Of a DNA stretch of 64,000 nucleotides, positions 16,135 through 25,236 are shown in pieces. The position numbers and the translations under genes are program-made. Position 1 is the stretch's first letter, and the number at the start of each line of letters is the position of its first letter. Below the pieces are notes generated by a model. It was not told the DNA's origin. It worked only from the letters and a program-made list of their open reading frames with translations, and ran no database searches. The stretch covers positions 18,783 to 82,782 of the forward strand of contig NZ_AQQY01000011.1 in assembly GCF_000671395.1 (NCBI RefSeq). Direction: 5' to 3'. The stretch is from Actibacterium atlanticum. Lineage in GTDB: Bacteria > Pseudomonadota > Alphaproteobacteria > Rhodobacterales > Rhodobacteraceae.

Positions 16135-16694
16135 GGCTCCTCCCTTTCCAGGGCACCGGCCTGAACCAGTGCCTCTCGGAACTTGCTGATAGCGGCCTCC
16201 CCGACAACTGGGCCCACGTACCGGTAAAGCACGGTACCGTCCTCGCCGATGATGAAGGATTCAGGAACACCCGAAATGCCCCATTCGATGCCCGCACGGC
16301 CGGACAAATCCGAACCGATCCGGCTGTATGGGTTCCCCAATTCGGAAAGCCATCGGGCCGCGTCTGCTGGTTTGTCTTTGTAGTTTATACCAAAGAGCTG
16401 AATGCCGTCCCTCTCGACCAAGCTGGTCAGAACTGCATGTTCAGCTCGACATGGCACACACCAGGACGCGAACACATTCAGCACGACAGGTGTTCCGTTG
16501 CCCGCCAAATCAGATCGTGACAGGCCCGGCGTCTCCACACCTACAACAGGGTCAAGTTCGAACTCGGGCGCGGGTTGAGAGATCAAGACCGACGGTATCT
16601 CATTCGGGTCCCGATCCGGGTTCAGCCCCCACAGAAAGAACCCCCCAAAAACAACGGCGATAAAAAGTGGCAGGAAAGCCAGGGTGCGAGTCAT
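16131..16694 (-). CDS. ccmG: CcmG/DsbE, membrane-anchored thioredoxin for cytochrome c maturation
   Basis: The 187-residue protein has one N-terminal membrane anchor (residues 5-23) and a periplasmic thioredoxin-like domain with WCVPC (C79, C82). The CcmG-specific acidic/GVPE pattern is present as GISGVPESF. It reduces CcmH and apocytochrome thiols. It begins three bases after the ccmF stop and overlaps ccmH by four bases. Confidence 0.9.
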   Translation of the reverse strand: MTRTLAFLPLFIAVVFGGFFLWGLNPDRDPNEIPSVLISQPAPEFELDPVVGVETPGLSRSDLAGNGTPVVLNVFASWCVPCRAEHAVLTSLVERDGIQLFGINYKDKPADAARWLSELGNPYSRIGSDLSGRAGIEWGISGVPESFIIGEDGTVLYRYVGPVVGEAAISKFREALVQAGALEREEP

Positions 16695-16697
16695 CGT

Positions 16698-18698
16698 TTA
16701 TTCCGCCGGAGTTGGTGTTGCCGAGGTTGTCCGAGCCCGTTTAGGGGCCCCTACTCTCAGACGCCGATCCGTCAGGGACAAACCGCCCCCCAACATCAGG
16801 AGTGCCGAGCCGATCCAGATGAAATTGACAAGCGGCTCGTAAAGTATGCGAAGCGTCCAGGCTCCGCTCAATTCAGCGTCCTCGGAGGCGGGTTCAGCAA
16901 TTGACGCATACAGATCACCAGCCAACGTTGAACGGATGGCGCTTTCAGTTGTCGAGCTTTCGGCGATGGGGTAGTAGCGCCTTTCCGGGAAAAGTGTGGT
17001 AACAGCCTGCCCCTTGCGCGTGACCTTTAGGGTACCCCGGTCGGCAAAATAGTTGGGGCCTCGAACCCGCTCAACACCTTCAAACATGACATCAAAGCCA
17101 GCAATCTCGATGGTGGTCCCAGGCGCAACGAAAACGACTTCTTCCGTTTTCCAGGCGCTGGAGCCGATAAAACCGAACATTGCTAAAGCGAGGCCAGCAT
17201 GGGCCATGGTCATACCGTGTGATGCCCGCGGCAAGTTGCGGGCACGACGCATCGCATCGGTAAACGAAACATCGAACAGACGAATGCGCATCGCCCATTC
17301 ACGCAATGTGGCAAACAACAGCCAGACAGCCAGCAGGATCGAGATATAGGCAAGCAACGGCCCACCCTCTTGGATATACCAAATGACCAGGGTCACGACG
17401 ATTGATGCCAAGGCGATAAATCGGACTCGTTGAAGAACACCGGCCAGATCCGCGCGCTTCCAGCTGAGGAATGGGCCCATCCCCATGAGCAGTACCAACG
17501 GTAACATCATCGGAACAAAGGTGGCGTTGAAGAACGGAGCGCCAACAGAGATCTTGTCACCGGTGACGGCCTCCAGGAAGAGCGGATACAAAGTGCCAAA
17601 CAAGACCGTTCCAGTGGCCGTGCCAAGGATCAGATTGTTGACCAGTAACCCGGCTTCGCGGCTGATCGGTTTGAACAGCCCACCTGCTTCCATCATGGGT
17701 GCGCGCCAAGCATAGAGAGCCAGCGAACCACCGATTGACAGGGCAAGCAGAAAGAGAATGTAGAGCCCACGCTCAGGGTCGACCGCGAAGGCGTGAACCG
17801 ATGTCAACAGCCCTGAGCGCACAACAAACGTTCCCAGGAGCGACAGAGAGAACGTTAGGATAGCCAATAGAATGGTCCAGCTTTTGAAGGCGTCCCGCTT
17901 CTCTGTGACAATCGCAGAGTGCAGCAATGCGGTGCCAAGAAGCCACGGCATGAAGCTGACATTTTCGACCGGATCCCAGAACCACCAGCCACCCCAGCCG
18001 AGCTCGTAATAGGCCCACCACGAGCCAAGCACGATACCCGCTGTTAGGAACACCCATGCTGCCAAAGTCCACGGGCGAACCCAACGTGCCCAAGCGGCAT
18101 CGATCCGGCCTTCCAGCAAGGCGGCTACTGCGAAAGAAAAGACGATAGAGAAACCGACATATCCGAGGTAAAGGAATGGCGGATGAAGGGCGAGGCCAAC
18201 ATCCTGCAGGAGCGGGTTCAGGTCGTTTCCATCGGCAGGTGGAGGGAACACCCGATCGAACGGGTTTGAAGTCAGGAGCATGAACGACAGGAACCCGGTG
18301 CTGATCCATGCCTGTACCGCCAATGTGCGTGCCTTTAGGGTTTCGGGGATATTTGCTCCAAACAGGGACACACCCGCGCCAAATAGCGTCAGGATCAATA
18401 CCCAGAGCAAGAGTGACCCTTCATGGCTGCCCCAGGTCCCGGCGATCTTGTAGAGCATGGGCTTAAGCGAATGCGAGTTCGACGCGACATTGATCACTGT
18501 GAAATCGCTGACGATGAAGCTTTTCATCAAGGCCCCGAAAGCGATCCCAACCAAGACAAGTTGCCCAATAGATGTCGCCCGCGCGGATTGCATCCATAGC
18601 AGCATGCCGCGATTGGCTCCCATGAGGGGCAGCACGCTTTGGATCAGCGCCAGCGCAAATGCCAGCGCTAGGGCAAAGTGACCAATTTCGGGTGTCAT
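16698..18698 (-). CDS. ccmF: CcmF, cytochrome c haem lyase subunit
   Basis: The 666-residue polytopic membrane protein carries the CcmF/CycK hallmarks: the tryptophan-rich WWD domain (WGGWWFWDPVEN) and conserved periplasmic His residues such as those near GSHEGSLLLW and VRSGLLTSVHAF. Length is near the family norm. CcmF attaches haem from CcmE to apocytochrome c together with CcmH and CcmI. It opens the ccmFGHI set in this window; ccmABCDE are absent, so it must use haem-loaded CcmE supplied from elsewhere. Confidence 0.93.
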   Translation of the reverse strand: MTPEIGHFALALAFALALIQSVLPLMGANRGMLLWMQSARATSIGQLVLVGIAFGALMKSFIVSDFTVINVASNSHSLKPMLYKIAGTWGSHEGSLLLWVLILTLFGAGVSLFGANIPETLKARTLAVQAWISTGFLSFMLLTSNPFDRVFPPPADGNDLNPLLQDVGLALHPPFLYLGYVGFSIVFSFAVAALLEGRIDAAWARWVRPWTLAAWVFLTAGIVLGSWWAYYELGWGGWWFWDPVENVSFMPWLLGTALLHSAIVTEKRDAFKSWTILLAILTFSLSLLGTFVVRSGLLTSVHAFAVDPERGLYILFLLALSIGGSLALYAWRAPMMEAGGLFKPISREAGLLVNNLILGTATGTVLFGTLYPLFLEAVTGDKISVGAPFFNATFVPMMLPLVLLMGMGPFLSWKRADLAGVLQRVRFIALASIVVTLVIWYIQEGGPLLAYISILLAVWLLFATLREWAMRIRLFDVSFTDAMRRARNLPRASHGMTMAHAGLALAMFGFIGSSAWKTEEVVFVAPGTTIEIAGFDVMFEGVERVRGPNYFADRGTLKVTRKGQAVTTLFPERRYYPIAESSTTESAIRSTLAGDLYASIAEPASEDAELSGAWTLRILYEPLVNFIWIGSALLMLGGGLSLTDRRLRVGAPKRARTTSATPTPAE

Positions 18699-18731
18699 GT
18701 TGCAGTCCTGTCAATAAGGCGAGGTTGGGTC

Positions 18732-18756
18732 GCTCCCACCCCTAAGGGGTGGGAGC
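18732..18756. terminator. Perfect hairpin between the SHOCT gene and ccmF
   Basis: GCTCCCACCCC and GGGGTGGGAGC form a perfect 11-bp stem with a three-base loop in the 70-bp gap between the minus-strand SHOCT and ccmF genes. On the plus strand TTT follows; on the minus strand no T-run follows. It may act as a partial terminator or attenuator separating the regulatory genes from the ccm genes. Confidence 0.6.
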
Positions 18757-18768
18757 TTTCCGGCAGGT

Positions 18769-19089
18769 TCAGTCTTCGAGTGCAGCTTTGCGTTTGCGGA
18801 ATTCGTCTTCGTCGATTTCCCCACTGGCAAAACGGGATTTGAGGATGTCCGTCGCATCCGTCGATTGGGTCCCACCGGGGCGACCACTGGTAAACCAGCG
18901 CACCGCCATCACGATAAGGGCGAGGATAACGCCCCAGAAAATCAGCATCATGAGCCCGCCAAACATTCCGAAACCTCCTCCCCAAGCCATATGGCCAAAC
19001 CCTCGGTCCCAGCCGTCAACCGAGTCCGCGTAAGCAGCGCTTGAGGCAAGCGAAGTCGCAAGTGCCGTGGTCGTGAATTTCAGAGTCAT
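18769..19089 (-). CDS. SHOCT-domain membrane protein
   Basis: ATG 19089 is preceded by AAGGAG, giving 106 residues; the longer in-frame frame to 19404 overlaps the kinase gene and is rejected. There is a signal peptide, a Gly/Trp/Phe-rich hydrophobic segment with one membrane helix (about 45-66) and a C-terminal SHOCT motif (LKSRFASGEIDEDEFRKRK). SHOCT segments are short oligomerisation modules. It begins 19 bases after the kinase stop, so it is probably part of the two-component operon. Confidence 0.75.
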   Translation of the reverse strand: MTLKFTTTALATSLASSAAYADSVDGWDRGFGHMAWGGGFGMFGGLMMLIFWGVILALIVMAVRWFTSGRPGGTQSTDATDILKSRFASGEIDEDEFRKRKAALED

Positions 19090-19108
19090 GTCAGTCTCCT
19101 TTCGACAG

Positions 19109-20494
19109 CTATGTGCCCGCAAAAGGGATAGCGATCGTAGCACGCAGCCCCCCTTCATCGCGGTTGGATAGAGAGATATCACCACCATGAGCGCGAATGA
19201 TGGTCCGGGCAATGGAAAGGCCCAGGCCATGCCCACCTGTCTCCAGCGATCGCGATTGCTCCAGGCGAAAAAATGGATCAAAGACGCGCTCAAGCTCCGG
19301 AGCGGGGATTCCGGGACCATTGTCCTCAACGGTGATGACGAATTCATCGTTGCGTGCTTGATAGCAAACCCGTGGATTATCCCCATACCGCTCGGCGTTT
19401 TCAATCACGTTCCGCAAAGCTCGACGCAGAGCATGAGGTCGGATGCGAACCTCCATGGAAGGACCGCTATCCAAGTGGAAGGGCGTCACCATGTCCGATC
19501 TAAGCGCATCAAGAAATGCGCCGACTTCCACGGTTTCCGGCTCTTCGGATCCCGCAAGTCCTCGCGCAAAAGTCAATGTGGCTTCGACCATGGATTGCAT
19601 CTCTTCGGCAGACGCAACGAGGCTGTCTCGGGTTTCATCATCATCGACCATTTCAGCGCGCACGCGCAGTGCCGTAAGAGGAGATCGTAAATCATGTCCC
19701 AAGGCGGCTAGGAGCCGGGTTCTGTCCGCTACAAACCTGGTCAGACGATCCTGCATACGATTGAACGTAGAGGTCAGATCACGGACTTCAGCGGGGCCCA
19801 CCATGGGCAAGTCCGCGACATCTTCACCTCGTCCCAACCGGTCGGCTGCGCCGACCAGACGCCTCAACGGCCCTGTTAAACGGGTCATCACGAACCAGAA
19901 AACACCGATCAAGATCGCGGCAGCCGATAGCGTGAACGTCAGCATCGAGTACACGGGCCATTGAATGGGAGGTCGTTCAAACCGGGTTCCAACGTTCAGC
20001 CAACTCCCGCCTGCGATCGCAATGGACAGGTTCATTTCGACAGCGGTCAATTCCCCCCGCATCATCGCCATGTGCATTTCAGCCATTTCCTGAGAGAGAT
20101 GTGGCAGGGGCAGGATACGTCCCTCGATCTCATGCAGTTCGACGCGGATATCACGGGTATATGTATCGCCCAACAGGGCTCGGATGCGACTTTCAACCAT
20201 GCCCCCGTCGGAATGATCCGTGTGATCTACGAATGGCTCCGAAGCAAGGTCGAACCGGACCAGAGGTGAGTTGGCGGCGCGTAGGATCGACATGCGCAAG
20301 TCTTCCGGAGCTTCTTCGATCAAGCGGGCCACATTGGCGGCGCGCCCGGCGGCTTCAAACCCAAGCGCGGCCCGCACCGCCAGACTGCGCTCATCTGCAA
20401 ACAGCCAGAGGCTGATGAGCTGGGCGGCGGTCAAGGCGGCCACGATCAGCAGAACCAGTTGAACCCGGAGTGTATTGATTAGCCCAAAACTCAT
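19109..20494 (-). CDS. Sensor histidine kinase, HAMP-containing
   Basis: The 461-residue protein has a membrane helix at residues 10-30, a periplasmic sensor loop, a second helix near 180-200 and a HAMP domain. The dimerisation domain carries H267 (ALGHDLRSPLTAL), and the ATPase domain has N-box NVIENAERYGD, DNGPGIP and GHGLGLSI. The periplasmic loop has several His and Met residues (MAEMHMAMMRGE), which would suit metal sensing; that is inferred. It overlaps the response regulator gene by four bases. Confidence 0.9.
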   Translation of the reverse strand: MSFGLINTLRVQLVLLIVAALTAAQLISLWLFADERSLAVRAALGFEAAGRAANVARLIEEAPEDLRMSILRAANSPLVRFDLASEPFVDHTDHSDGGMVESRIRALLGDTYTRDIRVELHEIEGRILPLPHLSQEMAEMHMAMMRGELTAVEMNLSIAIAGGSWLNVGTRFERPPIQWPVYSMLTFTLSAAAILIGVFWFVMTRLTGPLRRLVGAADRLGRGEDVADLPMVGPAEVRDLTSTFNRMQDRLTRFVADRTRLLAALGHDLRSPLTALRVRAEMVDDDETRDSLVASAEEMQSMVEATLTFARGLAGSEEPETVEVGAFLDALRSDMVTPFHLDSGPSMEVRIRPHALRRALRNVIENAERYGDNPRVCYQARNDEFVITVEDNGPGIPAPELERVFDPFFRLEQSRSLETGGHGLGLSIARTIIRAHGGDISLSNRDEGGLRATIAIPFAGT

Positions 20495-21213
20495 CCGGTC
20501 ACCTCGACATCAACAGTGAGGGAGTATCCGCCGTTTCGGATGGTCTTGATAATTTTCGGACGTAGGATATCTGGCTCGATCTTGCGACGCAGCCGGCTGA
20601 TTTGATTGTCTATTGTTCGGTCAAGTGGACCAGCGGCCCGCCCCGCTGCCAGATCAAGCAGTTCATCCCGGCTGAGGATCACCCTTGGCCTCTCGAGCAA
20701 AACCATAAGCAACTTGAAATCCGCATGGGTCAACGCTGTTTCTTCGCCGTCATCGCTCACAAGAACCTGTCGGTCGACATCCAATGACAAATGTGCAAAT
20801 CGGACAGTCTTCCCGGCAAAGTCACCTGAAACTGTTTCAACCTGCGGGGTACGGCGCAATACTGCCTTGATCCGAGCCAGCAATTCGCGTGGGTTGAACG
20901 GTTTCGCGATATAGTCGTCTGCGCCGATCTCCAGCCCGACGATCCGATCCGTCTCCTCTCCCAACGCCGTCAGCATGATGATCGGCATGCTCTTCTCAGT
21001 GGCAAGCCGCTGGCAGACAGAAAGCCCGCTTTCACCAGGCATCATGACGTCAAGCACCATCAAGTCGAAATGCCCCTTGGCCAATTTCGCATCCATATCC
21101 TGTGCGTCCTTGGCAGAAGTGGCGCGCAGGCCGTTTTTCTCCAGAAAGCGGGTTACGCTGTCCCGGATCTGCTGGTGATCGTCGACGACGAGGATATGCG
21201 GTGGGTTCGTCAT
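20491..21213 (-). CDS. OmpR-family response regulator
   Basis: The 240-residue protein has a receiver domain with acidic pocket D11/D12, phospho-acceptor D55 (MVLDVMMPGESG), a conserved Thr (MLTALG) and Lys (AKPFNPREL), and a C-terminal winged-helix DNA-binding domain (about 140-235). It forms a four-base-overlapping pair with the kinase downstream. It is transcribed divergently from the EF-hand protein gene at 21379, so that promoter is a likely target. Confidence 0.92.
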   Translation of the reverse strand: MTNPPHILVVDDHQQIRDSVTRFLEKNGLRATSAKDAQDMDAKLAKGHFDLMVLDVMMPGESGLSVCQRLATEKSMPIIMLTALGEETDRIVGLEIGADDYIAKPFNPRELLARIKAVLRRTPQVETVSGDFAGKTVRFAHLSLDVDRQVLVSDDGEETALTHADFKLLMVLLERPRVILSRDELLDLAAGRAAGPLDRTIDNQISRLRRKIEPDILRPKIIKTIRNGGYSLTVDVEVTG

Positions 21214-21378
21214 GGTTTCTTTCTAAGCCATCTATTTGGGGGCGGTCAGACCCATTTTTGTCACCGATTGTATCAAGCTCCGAGCTTTGCGACAGACGGT
21301 TACAATCCGGCTGATGCACAGCCTTCCTTTTCGATTTCTTATGCTGATGTGACTGACACCACGAAACACGGAGAGGCT

Positions 21379-22044
21379 ATGATGTCCAAGTTTGTCAAAA
21401 CCACGTGCGTACTTGCACTGATCACCACCACGGCTGGAATGGCCTATGCCGATGCAGGTCATCACGGCGCGGACAAGCCAGGTGCTGGCCAAGTCATGCC
21501 GCAGAACCCCGCTGCCAAAAGTGCGGACATGGGGCCGGCGGGGATGATGGGCCAGGCCGCGATGATGGGGGGTGACCACCACGAAATGATGCAGGGCATG
21601 ATGAAGATGATGATGCAGATGCATGGTGGCATGATGGGTGGCGGCATGAACCAGATGGGTGCAGCGGGAACAATGGGCGGCACCGGCCCGATGGGCATGA
21701 TGGATCAGGACATGATGGCCTTGATGCGCGGGCCGATGATGGGCCGCTTTGATGCCGACGCCGATGGTGACGGGCTCATTTCCGGCGAAGAAGCGCATGG
21801 GAAGTTGCAGTCAATGCATGCAGACGCTGACACGAACGGGGATGGTTCCCTGACGCTCGAAGAGTTTGAAGCGCTTCATGGTGAGATCATCCGCTCGATG
21901 ATGGTCGACCGTTTTCAACATCTCGATACGGATGGTGACGGTTTGGTGACGTCCGGAGAAATGACAGCGCCTGCCGACCGCATGGGCATGCGTCCGCCCA
22001 TTCAAGGAATGATGGGCGACAAGATGGGAACTCAGGATAACTGA
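21379..22044 (+). CDS. Exported Met/His-rich EF-hand protein
   Basis: Two consecutive ATGs (21379, 21382) follow GAGAGG; the second has better spacing. The product is about 220 residues. A signal peptide ends near AYA (residue 24). Residues 50-115 are a Met/Gly/His-rich low-complexity tract with many MM pairs. Three EF-hand-type loops follow (DADADGDGLIS, DADTNGDGSLT, DTDGDGLVTS). The Met tract suggests Cu(I) binding and the EF-hands Ca binding in the periplasm. The plus-strand group with DUF302, rhodanese and oxidase genes follows. Functional calls are from composition. Confidence 0.75.
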   Translation: MMSKFVKTTCVLALITTTAGMAYADAGHHGADKPGAGQVMPQNPAAKSADMGPAGMMGQAAMMGGDHHEMMQGMMKMMMQMHGGMMGGGMNQMGAAGTMGGTGPMGMMDQDMMALMRGPMMGRFDADADGDGLISGEEAHGKLQSMHADADTNGDGSLTLEEFEALHGEIIRSMMVDRFQHLDTDGDGLVTSGEMTAPADRMGMRPPIQGMMGDKMGTQDN

Positions 22045-22148
22045 GCCCCTCGATGGGGCGCGCAATCCCAAGAGTGCGCCCTGGCCTCCGACCGGCATTG
22101 AAACGTCCCCAGGGCCGGTCGGAGCGTAAACTCACAAGGAGACCCACA

Positions 22149-22535
22149 ATGAGCTATACTTATGATCGCCTGCTTTCCGGAGTCGCAATCGATGACGCCG
22201 ATATGCGGGTTCGCCATGCCCTGAGTGAAAAAGGGTTCGGTGTGCTGACCGAGATCGATGTCAAAGCCACCATGAAAAAGAAGATCGACGTCGATATGGA
22301 CGCCTATCGGATCCTGGGCGCGTGCAATCCCAACATGGCGCATCAGGCGATCGGGCTGGAGCCGCGTATCGGTGCCATGCTGCCCTGCAATGTCATCCTG
22401 CGCCAAGTCGAGGGAGGCACGGAAGTCAGCGCCATCGACCCAGTGGCCTCGATGGCTGCGGTCGACAATGGCGCGTTGCACGACGTGGCCGGGCAGGTCC
22501 GCGAAATGCTGCGTACGGCGATTGACGCGGCCTGA
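22149..22535 (+). CDS. DUF302 family protein
   Basis: ATG 22149 is preceded by AAGGAG, giving 128 residues without a signal peptide. The sequence fits the DUF302 fold: an N-terminal strand-helix unit with EKGFGVLTEID, a central LGACNPNMAHQAI segment and LPCNVILR. The two conserved Cys (in GACNP and LPCNV) are present. DUF302 proteins often accompany heavy-metal and sulfur genes; their biochemical role is not settled. It lies 13 bases before the rhodanese gene, so the two form an operon. Confidence 0.8.
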   Translation: MSYTYDRLLSGVAIDDADMRVRHALSEKGFGVLTEIDVKATMKKKIDVDMDAYRILGACNPNMAHQAIGLEPRIGAMLPCNVILRQVEGGTEVSAIDPVASMAAVDNGALHDVAGQVREMLRTAIDAA

Positions 22536-22548
22536 GGAGGTGCAACCA

Positions 22549-23019
22549 ATGAGAATTGACCGTCGACATGCGATGGTGCTTCTGGCGGCGTTTCCAACGC
22601 AAATGATGGCGACATCAGCACTGGGCCAAAGCCGGGATATCTGGACGGCGACCGATGCTTTCGATGCCCTGTTGCAGGACCGGATCAGGCTTCTTGATAT
22701 CCGCTCCACCGAAGAGTGGCAGGAAACTGGTGTCGGCGAGATGGCCTGGCCGGTCAGCCTGCATGATGAAAGATTCCCGGAACGTTTGTTCAAGGCGCGT
22801 GATCTGGCGAATGGTCGACCCGTGGCGCTGATCTGCGCAACCGGAGGGCGGACCGGCTCGGTGATGAGCAGCCTCCGGAAATCTGGATACAAAAGCTTCA
22901 TCGATGTTTCCGAAGGCATGCTTGGATCTCGGGTTGGGCCCGGCTGGATAAAGGCTGGTCTGCCGGTTGTCAGCGCCCGGGATGCCATCGCTGGCCTGCC
23001 CGAGGCACTCAAACTGTAG
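22549..23019 (+). CDS. Exported rhodanese-like protein
   Basis: ATG 22549 follows GAGGAGG. The 156-residue protein has a signal-like N-terminus (RRHAMVLLAAF, possibly Tat-dependent) and one rhodanese domain (about residues 33-145) with the active-site loop CATGGRTGS, C96 being the expected persulfide cysteine. It may transfer sulfur or handle thiols or copper in the periplasm. It is co-directional and close to the DUF302 and multicopper oxidase genes. Confidence 0.83.
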   Translation: MRIDRRHAMVLLAAFPTQMMATSALGQSRDIWTATDAFDALLQDRIRLLDIRSTEEWQETGVGEMAWPVSLHDERFPERLFKARDLANGRPVALICATGGRTGSVMSSLRKSGYKSFIDVSEGMLGSRVGPGWIKAGLPVVSARDAIAGLPEALKL

Positions 23020-23036
23020 AGGGAAGGATGACCCTT

Positions 23037-24488
23037 ATGAAACGCCGAACCTTCCTTGGTGGATTTGCGGCAAGCGCTTTGGTCTCTGGCACAGCGTCCT
23101 TGTCATGGTCTCAAACTGCTGCCAAGCGTCTTTCAATGCCACCACTCATCGACGCGACGAAGTCCCACCGGGTGCGACTTGAGGCGCAAAAGGGGCGGAG
23201 CACATTTTCAGGTCCGTCCCCTGCTGACACGTGGGGCTTCAACCAACCGTTTCTGGGCCCAACTCTTCGAATGAAGACTGGCCAAACCACCCAGACCGAG
23301 GTCAGAAACTCCCTTGATGAACCGATTTCGGTACATTGGCACGGCTTGCTTATCCCCGGCGAGGTCGACGGGGGGCCGCATCAGCCGATCGCACCGGGCG
23401 CGACATGGCAGCCGGAATTGCCCCTGAGCCAACGGTCGGCAACCGCTTGGTATCATTCTCATGTTCACGGCGCGACCGCGCGGCAAGTGCAAATGGGTTT
23501 GGCCGGTGTGCTTCAGATTGATGATGGCCAAGATGATGCGCGCGGGCTGCCATCGGACTATGGTGTTGATGACCTGACCTTAGTTTTGCAGGACCGCCGT
23601 TTTACCCGTCGAGGTCAAATTGACCTGTCGCTGTCCATGCCGGACCGCATGATGGGGTATCTTGGCGACACGATTCTGGTGAACGGTCAAGTCGGCGCTG
23701 CCGCTGTCGTGCCCAAAGGAATGGTGCGCCTGAGGCTGCTCAACGGATCAAATGCGCGCATCTACACGCTCGCGCTTTCGGACAAACGCCCGCTTCAACT
23801 TGTGGCCACAGACAGTGGTTTTTTGGATCAACCGATCAGCCTGAAGACACTGCGCCTATCGCCTGGCGAGCGCGCCGAAGTGCTTGTGGATTTCTCGAAT
23901 GGGCGCGATGTAACCCTTACCTCCGATCACAATCCCAACACTGGCATGATGGGTGGTATGATGGGAGGCCGACGCCAGCAAACCGGGCGTTTTTCTGTTC
24001 TTCCGTTTGCCGTTGACCCGACCCTTCGGGCAAGGATCAAACGCTTGCCATCTGACCTGGGTGGCAGCCGTCCAAACGGAGATGCAACAAGCGCGACCTG
24101 GAGGCGCTTGTCTCTGGATATGCCTATGGGCATGGGGATGATGTTTGGTCGCGATGACAGGCGGTTTTCAATCAACGGCGATGCATATGACATGGGAAAA
24201 ATCAACTTCCATGTAGCTAGGGGTGCCGTCGAGCGTTGGACGGTAAGTGCGGATATGATGATGCACCCCTTCCATGTGCATGGCGTCAAGTTTCAGGTCT
24301 TGTCCGAGAATGGCCGAGCGCCTCAACGGCACAATACGGGTTGGAAAGACACCGTGCTGATCGACGGGTCCGTCGATCTTTTGATCCGGTTCGACCAGCC
24401 GGCCCCACCCAATGCGCCCTTCATGTACCACTGCCACATCCTCGAACATGAGGATGGCGGCATGATGGGACAGTTCACAGTTGGCTGA
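23037..24488 (+). CDS. Multicopper oxidase with Met-rich segment, third copy
   Basis: ATG 23037 is preferred, since GGAAGG stands nine bases upstream; another ATG at 23028 touches the ribosome-binding site. The 483-residue protein has a Tat signal (KRRTFLGGF), copper ligands H100-W-H102-G, WYHSHVHG (141-146), a type 1 site region with MMHPFHVHG and terminal HCHILEH (465-471). A Met/Gly run (GMMGGMMGGR) lies near residue 305, as in CueO-type cuprous oxidases. It is more CueO/SufI-like than the other two oxidases in the window. Confidence 0.9.
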   Translation: MKRRTFLGGFAASALVSGTASLSWSQTAAKRLSMPPLIDATKSHRVRLEAQKGRSTFSGPSPADTWGFNQPFLGPTLRMKTGQTTQTEVRNSLDEPISVHWHGLLIPGEVDGGPHQPIAPGATWQPELPLSQRSATAWYHSHVHGATARQVQMGLAGVLQIDDGQDDARGLPSDYGVDDLTLVLQDRRFTRRGQIDLSLSMPDRMMGYLGDTILVNGQVGAAAVVPKGMVRLRLLNGSNARIYTLALSDKRPLQLVATDSGFLDQPISLKTLRLSPGERAEVLVDFSNGRDVTLTSDHNPNTGMMGGMMGGRRQQTGRFSVLPFAVDPTLRARIKRLPSDLGGSRPNGDATSATWRRLSLDMPMGMGMMFGRDDRRFSINGDAYDMGKINFHVARGAVERWTVSADMMMHPFHVHGVKFQVLSENGRAPQRHNTGWKDTVLIDGSVDLLIRFDQPAPPNAPFMYHCHILEHEDGGMMGQFTVG

Positions 24489-24537
24489 TCCGCCCAGACT
24501 TGAGGGGCTGGGTCGGCCCGAATGCAGGAAGCCCAAG

Positions 24538-25236
24538 ATGCCGGAGAGGAGTAGGATCAGAACAGCTTTTGGCACCGCAGCACTGCTCAGCGCTCTGGCC
24601 CTCTTTTTCCTTTGGGCGTGGTTGTCGCCGGAGTGGGTGCAGTTCAGCGGAGAAGACGTTGCAAGCTGGGTTGAGACACTTGGCATCTTCGGCCCCTTCG
24701 CGATTGTCGCGATGATGTGCATTGCAGTGGTGGCAAGCCCTATCCCAAGTGCGCCGATTGCTTTGGCCGCCGGGGCCGCCTTCGGGCAAGTCGCAGGTAC
24801 GCTCTATGTGGCGGTTGGGGCTGAACTTGGTGCACTCATTGCCTTTTTGATTGCGCGCCTTCTGGGCAGACAGGCCGTTGAAAGGATTCTCGGGCCAGGC
24901 GTTGATGCAGGTCTTCTTGGCTCGCAGAATGCTCTAACGCTTGTGGTTTTCACCAGCCGCCTTCTGCCTTTCGTGTCTTTTGACGTCATGAGCTATGCCG
25001 CTGGTCTGAGCCGCTTGCATTTGTGGCGGTTTCTTTTGGCAACACTGGCCGGAATTCTGCCGGCAAGCTTTGTCCTGGCCTACCTGGGGAGTGAGGCCAT
25101 GTCGGGTCAACTGGATGCATCTGCTTGGGTAGCCATTAGCCTCGGACTAATGACCGCTGCCCCAATTCTTGTGTTGGCGCTGAGACACAAGCCGGGCGCC
25201 GTGTCCAAAACTCACAAATCGAAAGCAACAAAATGA
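24538..25236 (+). CDS. TVP38/TMEM64 family inner-membrane protein
   Basis: ATG 24538 is preceded by AGGAA; a TTG start at 24481 is possible but overlaps the previous gene. The 232-residue protein has about six hydrophobic segments and the SNARE-associated/DedA-like core: [16 protein letters not shown], then the [10 protein letters not shown] loop and [21 protein letters not shown]. Family members are inner-membrane transporters or scramblases of uncertain substrate. It overlaps lgt by four bases. Confidence 0.83.
   Translation: MPERSRIRTAFGTAALLSALALFFLWAWLSPEWVQFSGEDVASWVETLGIFGPFAIVAMMCIAVVASPIPSAPIALAAGAAFGQVAGTLYVAVGAELGALIAFLIARLLGRQAVERILGPGVDAGLLGSQNALTLVVFTSRLLPFVSFDVMSYAAGLSRLHLWRFLLATLAGILPASFVLAYLGSEAMSGQLDASAWVAISLGLMTAAPILVLALRHKPGAVSKTHKSKATK

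Noticed and set aside
22032..23012. A 326-codon minus-strand open frame
   Set aside because: It runs opposite the DUF302 and rhodanese genes, whose starts and motifs are clear; it is a GC shadow.
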